Source: Paucimonas lemoignei
GTDB lineage: Bacteria > Pseudomonadota > Gammaproteobacteria > Burkholderiales > Burkholderiaceae_D
Reading direction: 5' to 3'
DNA length: 64,000 bases
Assembly: GCF_004342585.1 (NCBI RefSeq)
Contig: NZ_SLZQ01000010.1
Span: 83,941-147,940 of the forward strand
Shown here: piece after piece, positions 27,469-36,024 of the stretch
Layout of the letters: every line of letters starts with the position of its first letter
Position numbering within the stretch: the stretch's first letter is position 1
Made by a program: the position numbers and the translations under genes
The notes under the pieces: generated by a model
What the model was told of the DNA's origin: nothing
Seen by the model: only the letters and a program-made list of their open reading frames with translations
The model's database searches: none

Positions 27469-28512
27469 ATGCATACTAGACAAAATGCCGACGTGGCGGT
27501 GCTGATCGGCCGTTTCCAGCCCTTCCATAACGGGCATGCCGCGCTGCTGCGCCGGGCACTGGCCACCGCACCGAAAGTCGTGGTGGTGCTGGGCTCCTCC
27601 TTCCATGCTAGAAGCGCCAAGAATCCGTTCACTTGGCAGGAACGGGCTGCAATGATCAGCACGACGCTGGCGGACGAGGAGAGGGAGCGTATTTCGTTCG
27701 TCGCCCTGCGCGATTACTATGAAGATGCGCGCTGGTCCAACGCAGTACGCGAGAAAGTTGCTGAAGCCGCACCTGGCGCTGGGAGGGTGGCGCTGATTGG
27801 CTACTTCAAGGATGCCTCCAGCTACTATCTGAACCATTTTCCGCAATGGGAATTGATTGCCGCAGAGATGGAGGAGGATATCGATGCCACGGCAATCCGG
27901 CGCATTCTGTTCGAGGCAGAGGATATCGATGTCTCAATGAAAGTCATTGAGGGCCTGGTGCCGGCGACAGTCCGGCAGTATTGGCGGGCATGGACGCTGC
28001 TGCCACATTATGCCGGCTTGGTGGAAGAGCACCGGCAGATTGAGAAATACAAGGCAGCGTGGAGTGCGGCGCCCTATGCGCCGATCTTTTCGACAGTAGA
28101 TGCCGTCGTCAAGGCCGCCGGTCACGTCCTATTGGTGAAACGAGGCGGCTTCCCGGGAAAAGGGTTATGGGCTCTGCCCGGCGGGTTCGTCGAGCCGCGC
28201 GAGCGCTTACTACATTCAGCCTTGCGCGAATTGGCGGAGGAGACGCGGCTTGGGGTGCTGGCGTCAATGCTCGAAGGTGCACTGATTGACGTCAAGGTGT
28301 TTGATCATCCCGACCGCAGCCAGCGGGGCCGCACTATCACGCACGCACATTTCTTTGACTTGCGCGTGGAGCGCTTACCGGAAACTGAGGCGGCAGATGA
28401 CGCGGCCCAGGCAGTCTGGACACCAATCGGCGAGTTGGCCGCCATGGAAGATATGTTCTTCGAAGATCATTTTCACATCCTTAACCACTTTCTGCGTCTG
28501 AAGGAGGACTGA
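27469..28512 (+). CDS. nadM: Bifunctional NMN adenylyltransferase / Nudix ADP-ribose hydrolase (first copy)
   Basis: A 347-residue fusion. The N-terminal adenylyltransferase has LIGRFQPFHNGHAALL (GRFQPFHNGH at 14-23) and a C-terminal-side ATAIRRILFE. The C-terminal Nudix domain has LPGGFVEPRERLLHSALREL followed by AEETRLG, an intact Nudix box with all acidic residues. It makes NAD-type dinucleotides and probably cleaves ADP-ribose, the proposed NrtR effector, so it may also lower the inducer signal. AGGAAGGGATG lies before the ATG. A paralogue is at 57976-59058. Confidence 0.93.
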   Translation: MHTRQNADVAVLIGRFQPFHNGHAALLRRALATAPKVVVVLGSSFHARSAKNPFTWQERAAMISTTLADEERERISFVALRDYYEDARWSNAVREKVAEAAPGAGRVALIGYFKDASSYYLNHFPQWELIAAEMEEDIDATAIRRILFEAEDIDVSMKVIEGLVPATVRQYWRAWTLLPHYAGLVEEHRQIEKYKAAWSAAPYAPIFSTVDAVVKAAGHVLLVKRGGFPGKGLWALPGGFVEPRERLLHSALRELAEETRLGVLASMLEGALIDVKVFDHPDRSQRGRTITHAHFFDLRVERLPETEAADDAAQAVWTPIGELAAMEDMFFEDHFHILNHFLRLKED

Positions 28513-28513
28513 C

Positions 28514-29431
28514 TTGACCTCAATGCGTAACCGGTATTTGGGAGCAATGCTTGGGCTTGCCTGTGGTGATGCCGTCGGTACGACAGTGGAATTTTGTCCG
28601 CGCGGTTCGTTTAATCCGGTGACGGACATGGTGGGCGGCGGACCATTCGGCCTGCGGCCAGGCCAATGGACCGATGATACGTCGATGGCGCTCTGTCTTG
28701 CTGAGAGCCTGCTGACCAAGGGTGGGTTCGATCCTGTTGACCAGATGGTCCGGTACCTGAACTGGTGGAAATGGGGCTATCTGAGTTCGACCGGATCCTG
28801 TTTTGATATCGGCATGACAGTGCGCAGCGCCTTGGCCAAATTTGAGGTTTCTCGCGATCCTTACAGTGGAGCGGTAGATCCTCATAGTGCTGGAAATGGC
28901 TCGCTGATGCGGCTGGCTCCTGTCATCCTGCATGCGCATGGCGACATGCCAATGCTACTGGGCCTCGCTGCCGACAGCTCCCGGACGACTCATGGCGCGG
29001 CCGAAGCAGTGGAGTGCTGCCAGCTGTTTGGCGAAATCTTGAGCCGGGCGCTGTCTGGCATGCCAAAAGAAGCGCTTCTAGACAACATGCATTTCGTGCC
29101 GGCCGAGCCCAACGTGCGGCAGTTAATGTCAGGTGAATTCCTGCGTAAGGATGAAGACAGGATCCGCGGATCAGGCTATTGCATGGAGTCCCTGGAGGCA
29201 GCATTGTGGTGCTTCTACCATACCGACAGTCTTGAGGAAGCAGTGCTGCGCGCGGTCAACCTCGGCGATGATGCGGATACCACGGGGGCGATTGTAGGTC
29301 AGATCGCCGGCGCTTATTACGGCGTCGAGGCTATCCCGAGCCGCTGGCTGTCGACGCTGGCGATGCGCGACGATATCGAGCTCATGGCAGACAGCTTGTA
29401 CGAGCGCTTTGCTTCGAAGGCGAAGTCATAA
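28514..29431 (+). CDS. ADP-ribosylglycohydrolase, DraG family
   Basis: A 305-residue ADP-ribosyl hydrolase. Metal-binding signatures are QWTDDTSMALCLAE near residue 55 and LGDDADTTGAIVGQIAGAYYG near 255; GLACGDAVG at the N terminus is also typical. A TTG start at 28514 is used because AAGGAGG lies six to seven bases before it; an ATG at 28523 would be spaced too far. Only one base separates it from the nadM stop, so it belongs to the NAD operon. It could release ADP-ribose from modified proteins or small molecules, feeding the Nudix domain next to it and the NrtR sensor. Confidence 0.88.
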   Translation: MTSMRNRYLGAMLGLACGDAVGTTVEFCPRGSFNPVTDMVGGGPFGLRPGQWTDDTSMALCLAESLLTKGGFDPVDQMVRYLNWWKWGYLSSTGSCFDIGMTVRSALAKFEVSRDPYSGAVDPHSAGNGSLMRLAPVILHAHGDMPMLLGLAADSSRTTHGAAEAVECCQLFGEILSRALSGMPKEALLDNMHFVPAEPNVRQLMSGEFLRKDEDRIRGSGYCMESLEAALWCFYHTDSLEEAVLRAVNLGDDADTTGAIVGQIAGAYYGVEAIPSRWLSTLAMRDDIELMADSLYERFASKAKS

Positions 29432-29605
29432 TCATTATGCTAGTGCGCATATACATTCATCGATTCTAGCGGTGACTATTGAGGCTTCTAACGGGCCATT
29501 TGTCAATAGAGTAAAGCACCCGAATTCGCAGTTTATCGCCATTGAAATATCCCTTGTGTCACGCAAAAATTGGAGACTAATTAACTTTGTATTAAAGGGG
29601 GCGGG

Positions 29606-30145
29606 ATGAAAAAACGCTTTAAGTTAAGTTTTCCGGAAGCTATGCGCAAGATTGCGGAGCGTGAAGGCGCGTATTTTGATAACGAACTCGGGGCATGGTT
29701 CATCGATGACGACGTTCCGAATTCCTTGATTGCATTTACAGAAAAAGAACTGCGTAGGCGAGATTATGCAAGCGAGGTAACTCCTCAATGCACGATTTGC
29801 GGATGTCGCATGGAGCTCACTCAAAACAGAAAAACAAAGGAACCATTTTGGCGCTGTGCAACGTACCGCTGCCCTGGCACGAAACCCTATGACGCATTAA
29901 CTATAAAGACTTCTAGCCAAATGGGAGGCAATGTGCAGAGGTCGGAACCTGAATCATTTGAAAATAAGCACCGAGCTGAGATCCTGATACGTCGCGCAGT
30001 AGAATTGTTTCGCAGTGAAGCGCCAGCAATCAAGTGGCTAAAAATGGAGAAGATTGCTCTCAATGGACAAACTCCGCTTGAGGCAATTAAAACGGAAAAA
30101 GGTTGCGAAATCGTAGAGCGACTATTGGACGAGCGATTCGAGTGA
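29606..30145 (+). CDS. DUF5710-like / topoisomerase zinc-ribbon protein
   Basis: A 179-residue protein. Residues 1-50 (FPEAMRKIAEREGAYFDNEL followed by GAWFIDDD) resemble the small DUF5710-like module found in proteins on mobile elements. Residues about 60-90 form a zinc ribbon, CTICGCRMELTQ then WRCATYRCPG, like those at the C terminus of topoisomerase I. A run of G's (GGGGGCGGG) precedes the ATG. The gene is more AT-rich than the NAD operon upstream, marking a switch to accessory DNA. It probably binds nucleic acid; the function is unknown. Confidence 0.65.
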   Translation: MKKRFKLSFPEAMRKIAEREGAYFDNELGAWFIDDDVPNSLIAFTEKELRRRDYASEVTPQCTICGCRMELTQNRKTKEPFWRCATYRCPGTKPYDALTIKTSSQMGGNVQRSEPESFENKHRAEILIRRAVELFRSEAPAIKWLKMEKIALNGQTPLEAIKTEKGCEIVERLLDERFE

Positions 30146-30229
30146 TTGAAATTAATTATCAAGTGAAATTGGAGCCCTTGATTGTTGCGGCGTACGATTT
30201 ACCATCGTCCTAAATTCAAAGAGAAAAGC

Positions 30230-30862
30230 ATGATAATCAAACTGGTCCGCCACGCAGAATCCCTCGCCAACATCGGTGCTGTCTTGCCGCATGAAGCGGG
30301 CGACGCAAAAATCGGTTTAAGTGACGCAGGCAGGCAGCAGGCGCTACAAGCAGGGCAATTGCTTGGCCATGACTTTGTCTCCAATGCCTTGGTATATTGC
30401 TCGCCTTATCAGCGCACACGCGATACCTTGCAGGCGATTCTGCAAGGAGCAAATCTTCAGCAGCCCAAAAAAACTTACGAAGATCCCCGCCTGCGGGAGG
30501 TGGAGCGAGGCTATCAGGAAGAAGGAGCGCAATTCGAACTCCGAAAAATTCATGGATGGTTCTATTATCGGCATGCTGGCGGGGAGAGTCCGGCAGATGT
30601 CTATGACCGCATATCGAGTTTCCTGGAAAGCATGATGCGTCAGGTGCAGCGCAAGGAAGCCGAGCAAGTGATGATTGTTACCCATGGCATGGTGATCCGT
30701 TGCTTCGTGATGCGCTTTCTACACCTGACCGTGGAGCAGTTTGAGTCCCTGGAAAATCCGGATAACTGTGACGTTATTACCATCGCCCATAAGGAGCACA
30801 TACAAGACCCACTCTTTAGCTGCGGGCGATGGGCTGTTGCAGGAATGCGCTTGCGCAATTAG
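30230..30862 (+). CDS. Histidine phosphatase / phosphoglycerate mutase-like protein
   Basis: A 210-residue histidine phosphatase. The catalytic RHAES is at residues 7-11 (KLVRHAESLAN), a second-half histidine is in VTHGMVIRCF, and an arginine is in SPYQRTRDT. ATG at 30230 puts the RHAE motif at the usual distance; an upstream TTG would add an unlikely tail. It may act on phosphosugars, nucleotides or phosphoproteins; the family does not predict the substrate. It stands alone between accessory genes. Confidence 0.85.
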   Translation: MIIKLVRHAESLANIGAVLPHEAGDAKIGLSDAGRQQALQAGQLLGHDFVSNALVYCSPYQRTRDTLQAILQGANLQQPKKTYEDPRLREVERGYQEEGAQFELRKIHGWFYYRHAGGESPADVYDRISSFLESMMRQVQRKEAEQVMIVTHGMVIRCFVMRFLHLTVEQFESLENPDNCDVITIAHKEHIQDPLFSCGRWAVAGMRLRN

Positions 30863-31113
30863 CTGCTCACCACGTAGCAGACCTGCTAGCTATTAGCCCT
30901 CCAGCGAAATAATCCGGAAGCCGCCATAGGATACGCAACGGTGGAGGCGTGATGACTGTTGCGTTGGCGTGGCCAATTAAGCCACCAAGTGCAAGTTAAA
31001 ATAACTGATGCAGGTCTCTGGAAGTGGGACTGCGCAAAATTATTTTATCTTATAGCCTTCGTTTCCAACCTCTTGCGCGGAAATAGGGCTTTGACACTAA
31101 GGCAGTCCAGTCC

Positions 31114-32298
31114 ATGGAAAATCCTGACCAGATCGTCTTTGATCGGCAAAAGCTTTACGAGGAAATATGGGCTGAACCGGTCGTCATTGTCGCTAGGCGC
31201 TATGGCCTCTCTGATGTAGGGCTCGCCAAGATCTGTAAAAAGCTAAGTATTCCGTTGCCTAGCCGGGGATACTGGGCCAAGGTCAAAGCCGGGCGAATCA
31301 TGAAAAAGATCCCGCTGCCCGACCTAAAAGAAAATACTCCCACGAGCGCAGCGGTGAGCAAAGTGGATTCAGCGAGGAAGGCAGCGGAAGCGGCGGTCAA
31401 GCAAAAAATCCATGCCGAGGGGAATGGCCAGACGCAAATTGACGTTCCCGCTGAGCTTGGCAGCCCCCATCCTCTGGTAAAGGCGGCGAACAAGCGGCTC
31501 AGGCAGCGGGACGGCTGGAACGACGAAAGCGGCCTGCGCACCGCTCCCGATGAAGTGCTGAATCTTCGTGTTACGCCGTCCTCCCTGGATCGGGCATTGC
31601 TACTTACCGATACGTTGCTGAAGGAGTTGGAAAAACAGTCCGTGTCGGTACATGTGGATACCCAACGTAAGGAAACCGTCCTGGAGCTTGCAGGAACGCG
31701 GGTATCGTTTTGCATCACCGAGCAGGTCAAACGCACGCATCACCAGGACACGCCGGCAGAGACGAGGGCCAAGGAACGTTACTGGAAACAGCCTTTTCGG
31801 AATGTAGCAGATTATCCCCATACATCTCGCTATGACTATTTACCAACCGGAGTATTAACTATCTCGGCCGGCCGGTGGCCCACCCGGAACTGGAACGATA
31901 CCGGCCGCACGCCGCTGGAAAAGCGTTTAATGGAGGTCTTGGCCGGGATCGTCGCGCTGATAGAGGAGACCGGGGCGAAAGAGGCAGAAGCAGCCAGGCA
32001 AAGGGAGGAGCGGCGGCTTCGGGAGGAGCGCTATGCATTTCTGACGGCACGGCGAGAAAGTGAAGGGAAGCGTTTTGAGCAACTGGAAGCGCAAGCCACG
32101 AACTGGGAGCGCGCGAGGCGCATTCGCCGCTTTGTCGCCGCTGCCGAACAAAAATCACTTGCTGAGGGAAGAGCTACACCGGAACAGCAGGAATGGATGG
32201 CTTGGGCACTGGCCAAGGCGGATTGGCTGGATCCATTGGTACAGGTGTCGGATCCGATTTTGGATGCTCCTGAGCCGAAGCGTCCCGGCTATTACTGA
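31114..32298 (+). CDS. Unknown protein with an N-terminal helix-turn-helix-like module
   Basis: A 394-residue protein. The first 60 residues (LYEEIWAEPVVIVARRYGLS, then DVGLAKICKKL, then PSRGYWAKVKAGR) match a recurrent N-terminal module that looks like a helix-turn-helix and ends in GYWAK. Residues about 280-350 are very rich in Arg, Glu and Ala and should form a long coiled coil. No enzymatic motif is visible. Homologues with this layout are common in proteobacterial accessory regions and have no assigned role that I know of. A DNA-binding role is inferred from the N terminus. Confidence 0.7.
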   Translation: MENPDQIVFDRQKLYEEIWAEPVVIVARRYGLSDVGLAKICKKLSIPLPSRGYWAKVKAGRIMKKIPLPDLKENTPTSAAVSKVDSARKAAEAAVKQKIHAEGNGQTQIDVPAELGSPHPLVKAANKRLRQRDGWNDESGLRTAPDEVLNLRVTPSSLDRALLLTDTLLKELEKQSVSVHVDTQRKETVLELAGTRVSFCITEQVKRTHHQDTPAETRAKERYWKQPFRNVADYPHTSRYDYLPTGVLTISAGRWPTRNWNDTGRTPLEKRLMEVLAGIVALIEETGAKEAEAARQREERRLREERYAFLTARRESEGKRFEQLEAQATNWERARRIRRFVAAAEQKSLAEGRATPEQQEWMAWALAKADWLDPLVQVSDPILDAPEPKRPGYY

Positions 32299-32789
32299 GG
32301 ACAACCTCGGGGAGATAGTTAACAGTAATTCAGTACTTCTCAGATTGGGTCGCACTCAAAAGAACAATTAAATTAGATGTACATAAATGTGCTGTTGCAA
32401 TCTCATTGCTGTGGCACAGCAATAGAACAACAATTGTCGTTTTATTGCTGTTGTACGACAAAATCGCAAAAATCACACGACGCGGATTCGCCGCTATATT
32501 TGAAAATAGCTCACCGCAATCGGCGCCCGGTTCGTCTGCCATGGAGCACGACACTGGCGGCAGAATCTGGCTCCATAAGGTTGGGGCGGCTCACCAGAGT
32601 TAACTTCTCATCTTCGGCTGCGACGTCCTGTGTCTTGCGCCGGCGCAAGTTTCATCTTTGAACTCTTCATATTCCGCTTCCTCCCATATTTAGGGGCCGG
32701 GGCGGCAACCCATGCTTTCAAGAACGGTAGAAGCGCTGTGCTTGCATGGCGCTACACTCATTCAGTGAACGCAATTCCAAAGGTACGGT
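32299..32789. other. Intergenic stretch with small inverted repeats
   Basis: No gene is supported in these 491 bases. Two inverted repeats are visible: ATTGCTGT (32405-32412) with ACAGCAAT (32416-32423), and TTGTCGT (32434-32440) with ACGACAA (32455-32461). ATTGCTGT recurs once more between them. They may be regulator-binding sites or remnants of a mobile element. The promoter of the SRAP gene at 32790 should lie in the right half but no clear boxes stand out. Confidence 0.5.
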
Positions 32790-33473
32790 ATGTGCGGACG
32801 CATTACCCAACATCGGCTTCGGGCAGAATATGCCGCTGCTATCGGCTGGCCGGAAGATCATCGCAAATGGCTGGGCAATACTAATCCAGCGTATAACGTC
32901 GCGCCGGGAACATCGCCATGGGTGATGCATCACCTGAACGAGGATCAGGCTGACGAAATAGACCAGATTCACTGGGGTTACCGGCCAGCGTGGGCCGCTG
33001 AAAAAGGCATTCCCATGGCGATCAATGCCCGGATCGAAAAAGCCGCTACCGGTCGCTATTTCCGGCACATGTGGAAATCGGGGCGTGTGATTGTGCCCGC
33101 TGATGGCTGGTATGAATGGACAGGTGAAAAAGGCCACAAGCAGCCCTGGTATATCCGCCTGAAGGCCGACAAGCCCATGCTCATGGCGGCCATCACCAAT
33201 TGGAAACCCTACAAGGAACAGCCAGAAGGAACCGGGTTTGTAATCGTCACTGCCGCGGCTGAAGCGGGCTTGCTGGACGTCCATGATCGCCGCCCGGTCG
33301 TCTTGGCACCGGAGGATGCCCAGCTATGGCTCGATCCTGATCTGCCGGCAGAGCAAGCGGAATACTTGGCACGGAATGTGGCAATTGGGCCGGATGCATT
33401 TGAGTGGTACGAGGTCAGTACGGCGGTGAACAAACCCGGCACCAATGGGCCGGAGCTTATTGCGCCAGTCTGA
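32790..33473 (+). CDS. SRAP-domain protein (YedK/HMCES family)
   Basis: A 227-residue SOS response-associated peptidase family protein that forms a covalent link to abasic sites in single-stranded DNA. The catalytic Cys2 follows the initiator Met (MCGRITQHR), INARIEKA supplies the conserved Asn, ADGWYEW the Glu and VHDRRPVVL the His. Length is as usual for the family. Position 2 cysteine fixes the start. It stands alone; an accessory position is common for these proteins, which also occur near phage and defence genes. Confidence 0.93.
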   Translation: MCGRITQHRLRAEYAAAIGWPEDHRKWLGNTNPAYNVAPGTSPWVMHHLNEDQADEIDQIHWGYRPAWAAEKGIPMAINARIEKAATGRYFRHMWKSGRVIVPADGWYEWTGEKGHKQPWYIRLKADKPMLMAAITNWKPYKEQPEGTGFVIVTAAAEAGLLDVHDRRPVVLAPEDAQLWLDPDLPAEQAEYLARNVAIGPDAFEWYEVSTAVNKPGTNGPELIAPV

Positions 33474-33521
33474 CATGCCTTGGTATTCGACGGTCGAAGA
33501 CCCACTTATGCCGTCCCTTGA

Positions 33522-33641
33522 TCAAACACGCTCTTTGGCGTCTTCCCATATCTCGATACCTTCCTTGATGACATACAGGCCGATTCCCAATCTCACCACC
33601 AAGTCGATTTCTCGATAACCAAGCGGTCTTAGCCACTGCAC
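33522..33641 (-). CDS. Possible 39-codon membrane-protein fragment
   Basis: The gap 33474-33826 holds no full gene. One minus-strand frame ending at 33522 reads like real protein: LVVRLGIGLYVIKEGIEIW then EDAKERV, opening from a GTG at 33641. An in-frame stop lies 13 codons upstream of that GTG and no ribosome-binding site is seen. It could be a small membrane peptide or the tail of a decayed gene. Confidence 0.2.
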   Translation of the reverse strand: MQWLRPLGYREIDLVVRLGIGLYVIKEGIEIWEDAKERV

Positions 33642-33826
33642 GAAGCCTACCTGCCATATAAAACATGGCCACCCGGATTAAACACGACTGGAGGCAAGTC
33701 GGTAAAGTTCAGCTCACTCGAGCCTTTTTACTTCCACAAAAAGTTTACTTGGCTTCGACGCGATGAGCCGTATAAGTCCTATGCACCATAAGGACGGATA
33801 CTAACGTGCCAGCAGCTTCGCGGCTG

Positions 33827-35002
33827 TCAGTGTGTGATCCAGTATTTCAGCCAGTGATACTCACCGGTCGAATACCAATAATAGATCGCTACGCAACACA
33901 AGAACATCGTCGCCACCAAGGCGTCGACGATTCTGATCAGCCAGCGCTGATGCGCGTGGCGTTTCTCTAGGTCTTCGTAAGGATCTTTGAACTTTGGCAG
34001 AAGAGCTGCGTGCTTGCTGAGGAGCAGATCAGTTTGCTTGTGAATTTCGTCCAGTATTGCCGTCAACGTGTTGTACTGGTTCCGCACCAGCAGATTCATG
34101 AGCGCCACAAAGATCACGCATCCGAGCATCGTCAACGAGTTCTGCCACTCGAAAAAGCCCTTCGGCGTCAACTTGCTGCCAATCAGGATGAGGGCGGCCG
34201 GGATCGCCAAGAGTTGGTTCTGGATGTCGGAAAAGACCTTATTTAGCTTGATTGTGTAATCGAGCTTGTGCGCTTTGACTTCGTCCAGCACCTTCTCGAA
34301 CGAGAACTCGGCGATATAGAGGTCGTAGCTGTCCTGATATCGCTGAGCGAACAGCATGAAGTCCGACAGCAGCTTGGTGAATCGCGCGTCTTCCGCCGTG
34401 TCTTTCAGCAGTTCGTTCAGAATGACCTTCATGATTACCTTGCGCTGCTCTTTGTGCTTAGACGACGTCTCGAACATATCGTTTTCGAGATCTTTCACTT
34501 TAGGCACGTCGCGCAGGTGGGCTGCCTCGTATTTCACTAAGAGCTCGATCTTGGTCTTGTTCAGAAACACGAACTTCAAGTCAGAAAGCGACTCGTCGCA
34601 ATAGTCAGCAACCTCGCGCAGGACCTTCAGGAGAGACAAGACCGCTTTATAGCGTCGCGAGCTGACGGTGTCTGTTTTCTCTGCACTAAAGTAATCATCC
34701 TCGGCGACGTAATAGGCTTCCGGTGGCACATACTTAAAGTTATGGCTCGCCAGCAGATGCGCCCACGTCGGGGAGAAAAACGCTGACTGGCCTACACTGA
34801 CTTTGATTTCGACCTCGATCTCTGCGCCATCGACCACCTTCTTCATTGGAGGGGCCAGCAACCAGTCGAGCTCAGCCAGTTTAACCAGACTAGGCGTGAG
34901 CTCGTCCGTGACTTTCAGCTTCCCACTAAAGGATGCGCCAGCAAACTCGGGCTTGCCCAATGCCCGGTAGACTGTAATGGCGTGATCAAAGGCTGTAGTC
35001 AT
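33827..35002 (-). CDS. Unknown membrane protein paired with an NdpA-like protein
   Basis: A 391-residue protein. The first 265 residues are soluble and charged. Three membrane segments follow: LLAIPAALILIGSK, LTMLGCVIFVALMNLLV and, near the end, IVDALVATMFLCCVAIYYWY. Its ATG overlaps the stop of the NdpA-like gene as TAATG, so the two are translationally coupled and probably act together. A soluble sensing part on a membrane anchor beside a nucleoid-binding protein resembles two-gene defence modules, but no named system is recognised. Confidence 0.7.
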   Translation of the reverse strand: MTTAFDHAITVYRALGKPEFAGASFSGKLKVTDELTPSLVKLAELDWLLAPPMKKVVDGAEIEVEIKVSVGQSAFFSPTWAHLLASHNFKYVPPEAYYVAEDDYFSAEKTDTVSSRRYKAVLSLLKVLREVADYCDESLSDLKFVFLNKTKIELLVKYEAAHLRDVPKVKDLENDMFETSSKHKEQRKVIMKVILNELLKDTAEDARFTKLLSDFMLFAQRYQDSYDLYIAEFSFEKVLDEVKAHKLDYTIKLNKVFSDIQNQLLAIPAALILIGSKLTPKGFFEWQNSLTMLGCVIFVALMNLLVRNQYNTLTAILDEIHKQTDLLLSKHAALLPKFKDPYEDLEKRHAHQRWLIRIVDALVATMFLCCVAIYYWYSTGEYHWLKYWITH

Positions 35003-36024
35003 TACATTTCGGCTTCAATTGCTGAAATTAGCGCTGGAGGAAGGTCTGTTATGCGCAGTTCCTTCTTGATTTTATCGTAAAGCACACGGTTACCTATCAA
35101 GCCAATGTCAAAATTAATCGTGATGTCTGCATCTTTACCACCAATGCGCATTAATCTCTTGAACGTGGCCTTGTGCGGCTCGAATCCATCACCGATCTCG
35201 ATCGCGTTGTGCTCGATGTATTCCTTGAATGCAGTCGGTTTCTGGTCGTCGAAGCGCATCGACAGCGCAGCCAGACTCACACCTTTGCTGTCGCGCGCCT
35301 GTTCCGAGAAGTAGTTAAAGGCCTTTTCCTTCATCTTTTTTGCTTCGTCCGCGTCCAGCTTCTCTGCGACGCAATAATCGCGGATCGCCTGGATCAACAA
35401 GCTTGTTTGCTCCTTGGACTCGACGAACTCGGCACAACCGAGGAAGTTACGGAAGTAGTCTGTGAAGTCCGCATCGGATTTTCCCTTTTTGACGAACGAA
35501 ATATAGTTCCCGTCCGCAGCGCGCCAGTTAGGGACATTGATGCGCGCCGCCTCATGAAGACGGTCTACATCCAAGGAGAAGTTCTGGTTCAAGGTTAGGG
35601 TATTCTGATCAATGCCAACGCCACCACGCAGTTTTAGCAACACGATCATGAAGTAGGTCTTTGCATGCTCCTCGTACTTAACAAACAGCGCATAGCCGCC
35701 AGTGGCCAATGCCTGCTTGTCCATCTCGCGCACGAGCATAGTCATCGCTTGACCGGAAAACGTAAGCATATCCAGCTTGCCAGCAAGGTAGTCGCTAAGC
35801 AGACCGCTGAATGGGAACAGGCGGATGTCCGTCTCAAAGGTGCCGAACGCACGACTGGCCGTCGTGCCATACGTTTTGCGGGCTTTCTCGACGGCATCGG
35901 TCAGAATTAAGTCTATCTGAAGGCAAGCTGGCGCCAGAGTGAGCTTACCGTTCTGGTGACGATCTTTATTAATGCGATGGAGGATCGCTTCTTTGATTTG
36001 CATGACGGGTTTGTATATTGGCAA
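35002..36024 (-). CDS. Nucleoid-associated protein, NdpA/YejK (NA37) family
   Basis: A 340-residue NA37-family protein. Typical features are the N-terminal region, an SDYLAGKLDMLTFSG block near residue 75, and FAVFMKY-like text, here GYALFVKYEEHAKTYFMIVLL, near 110. Classic NdpA/YejK binds the nucleoid; the copy here is in an accessory region, coupled by TAATG to a membrane protein gene. It is probably a specialised homologue rather than the housekeeping one. The start ATG at 36024 is followed by MPIYKPVMQIKEAILHRI, close to the family N terminus. Confidence 0.75.
   Translation of the reverse strand: MPIYKPVMQIKEAILHRINKDRHQNGKLTLAPACLQIDLILTDAVEKARKTYGTTASRAFGTFETDIRLFPFSGLLSDYLAGKLDMLTFSGQAMTMLVREMDKQALATGGYALFVKYEEHAKTYFMIVLLKLRGGVGIDQNTLTLNQNFSLDVDRLHEAARINVPNWRAADGNYISFVKKGKSDADFTDYFRNFLGCAEFVESKEQTSLLIQAIRDYCVAEKLDADEAKKMKEKAFNYFSEQARDSKGVSLAALSMRFDDQKPTAFKEYIEHNAIEIGDGFEPHKATFKRLMRIGGKDADITINFDIGLIGNRVLYDKIKKELRITDLPPALISAIEAEM

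Noticed and set aside
32299..32789. SOS (LexA) box ahead of the SRAP gene
   Set aside because: CTGT and ACAG elements occur but not with the spacing of a LexA site.
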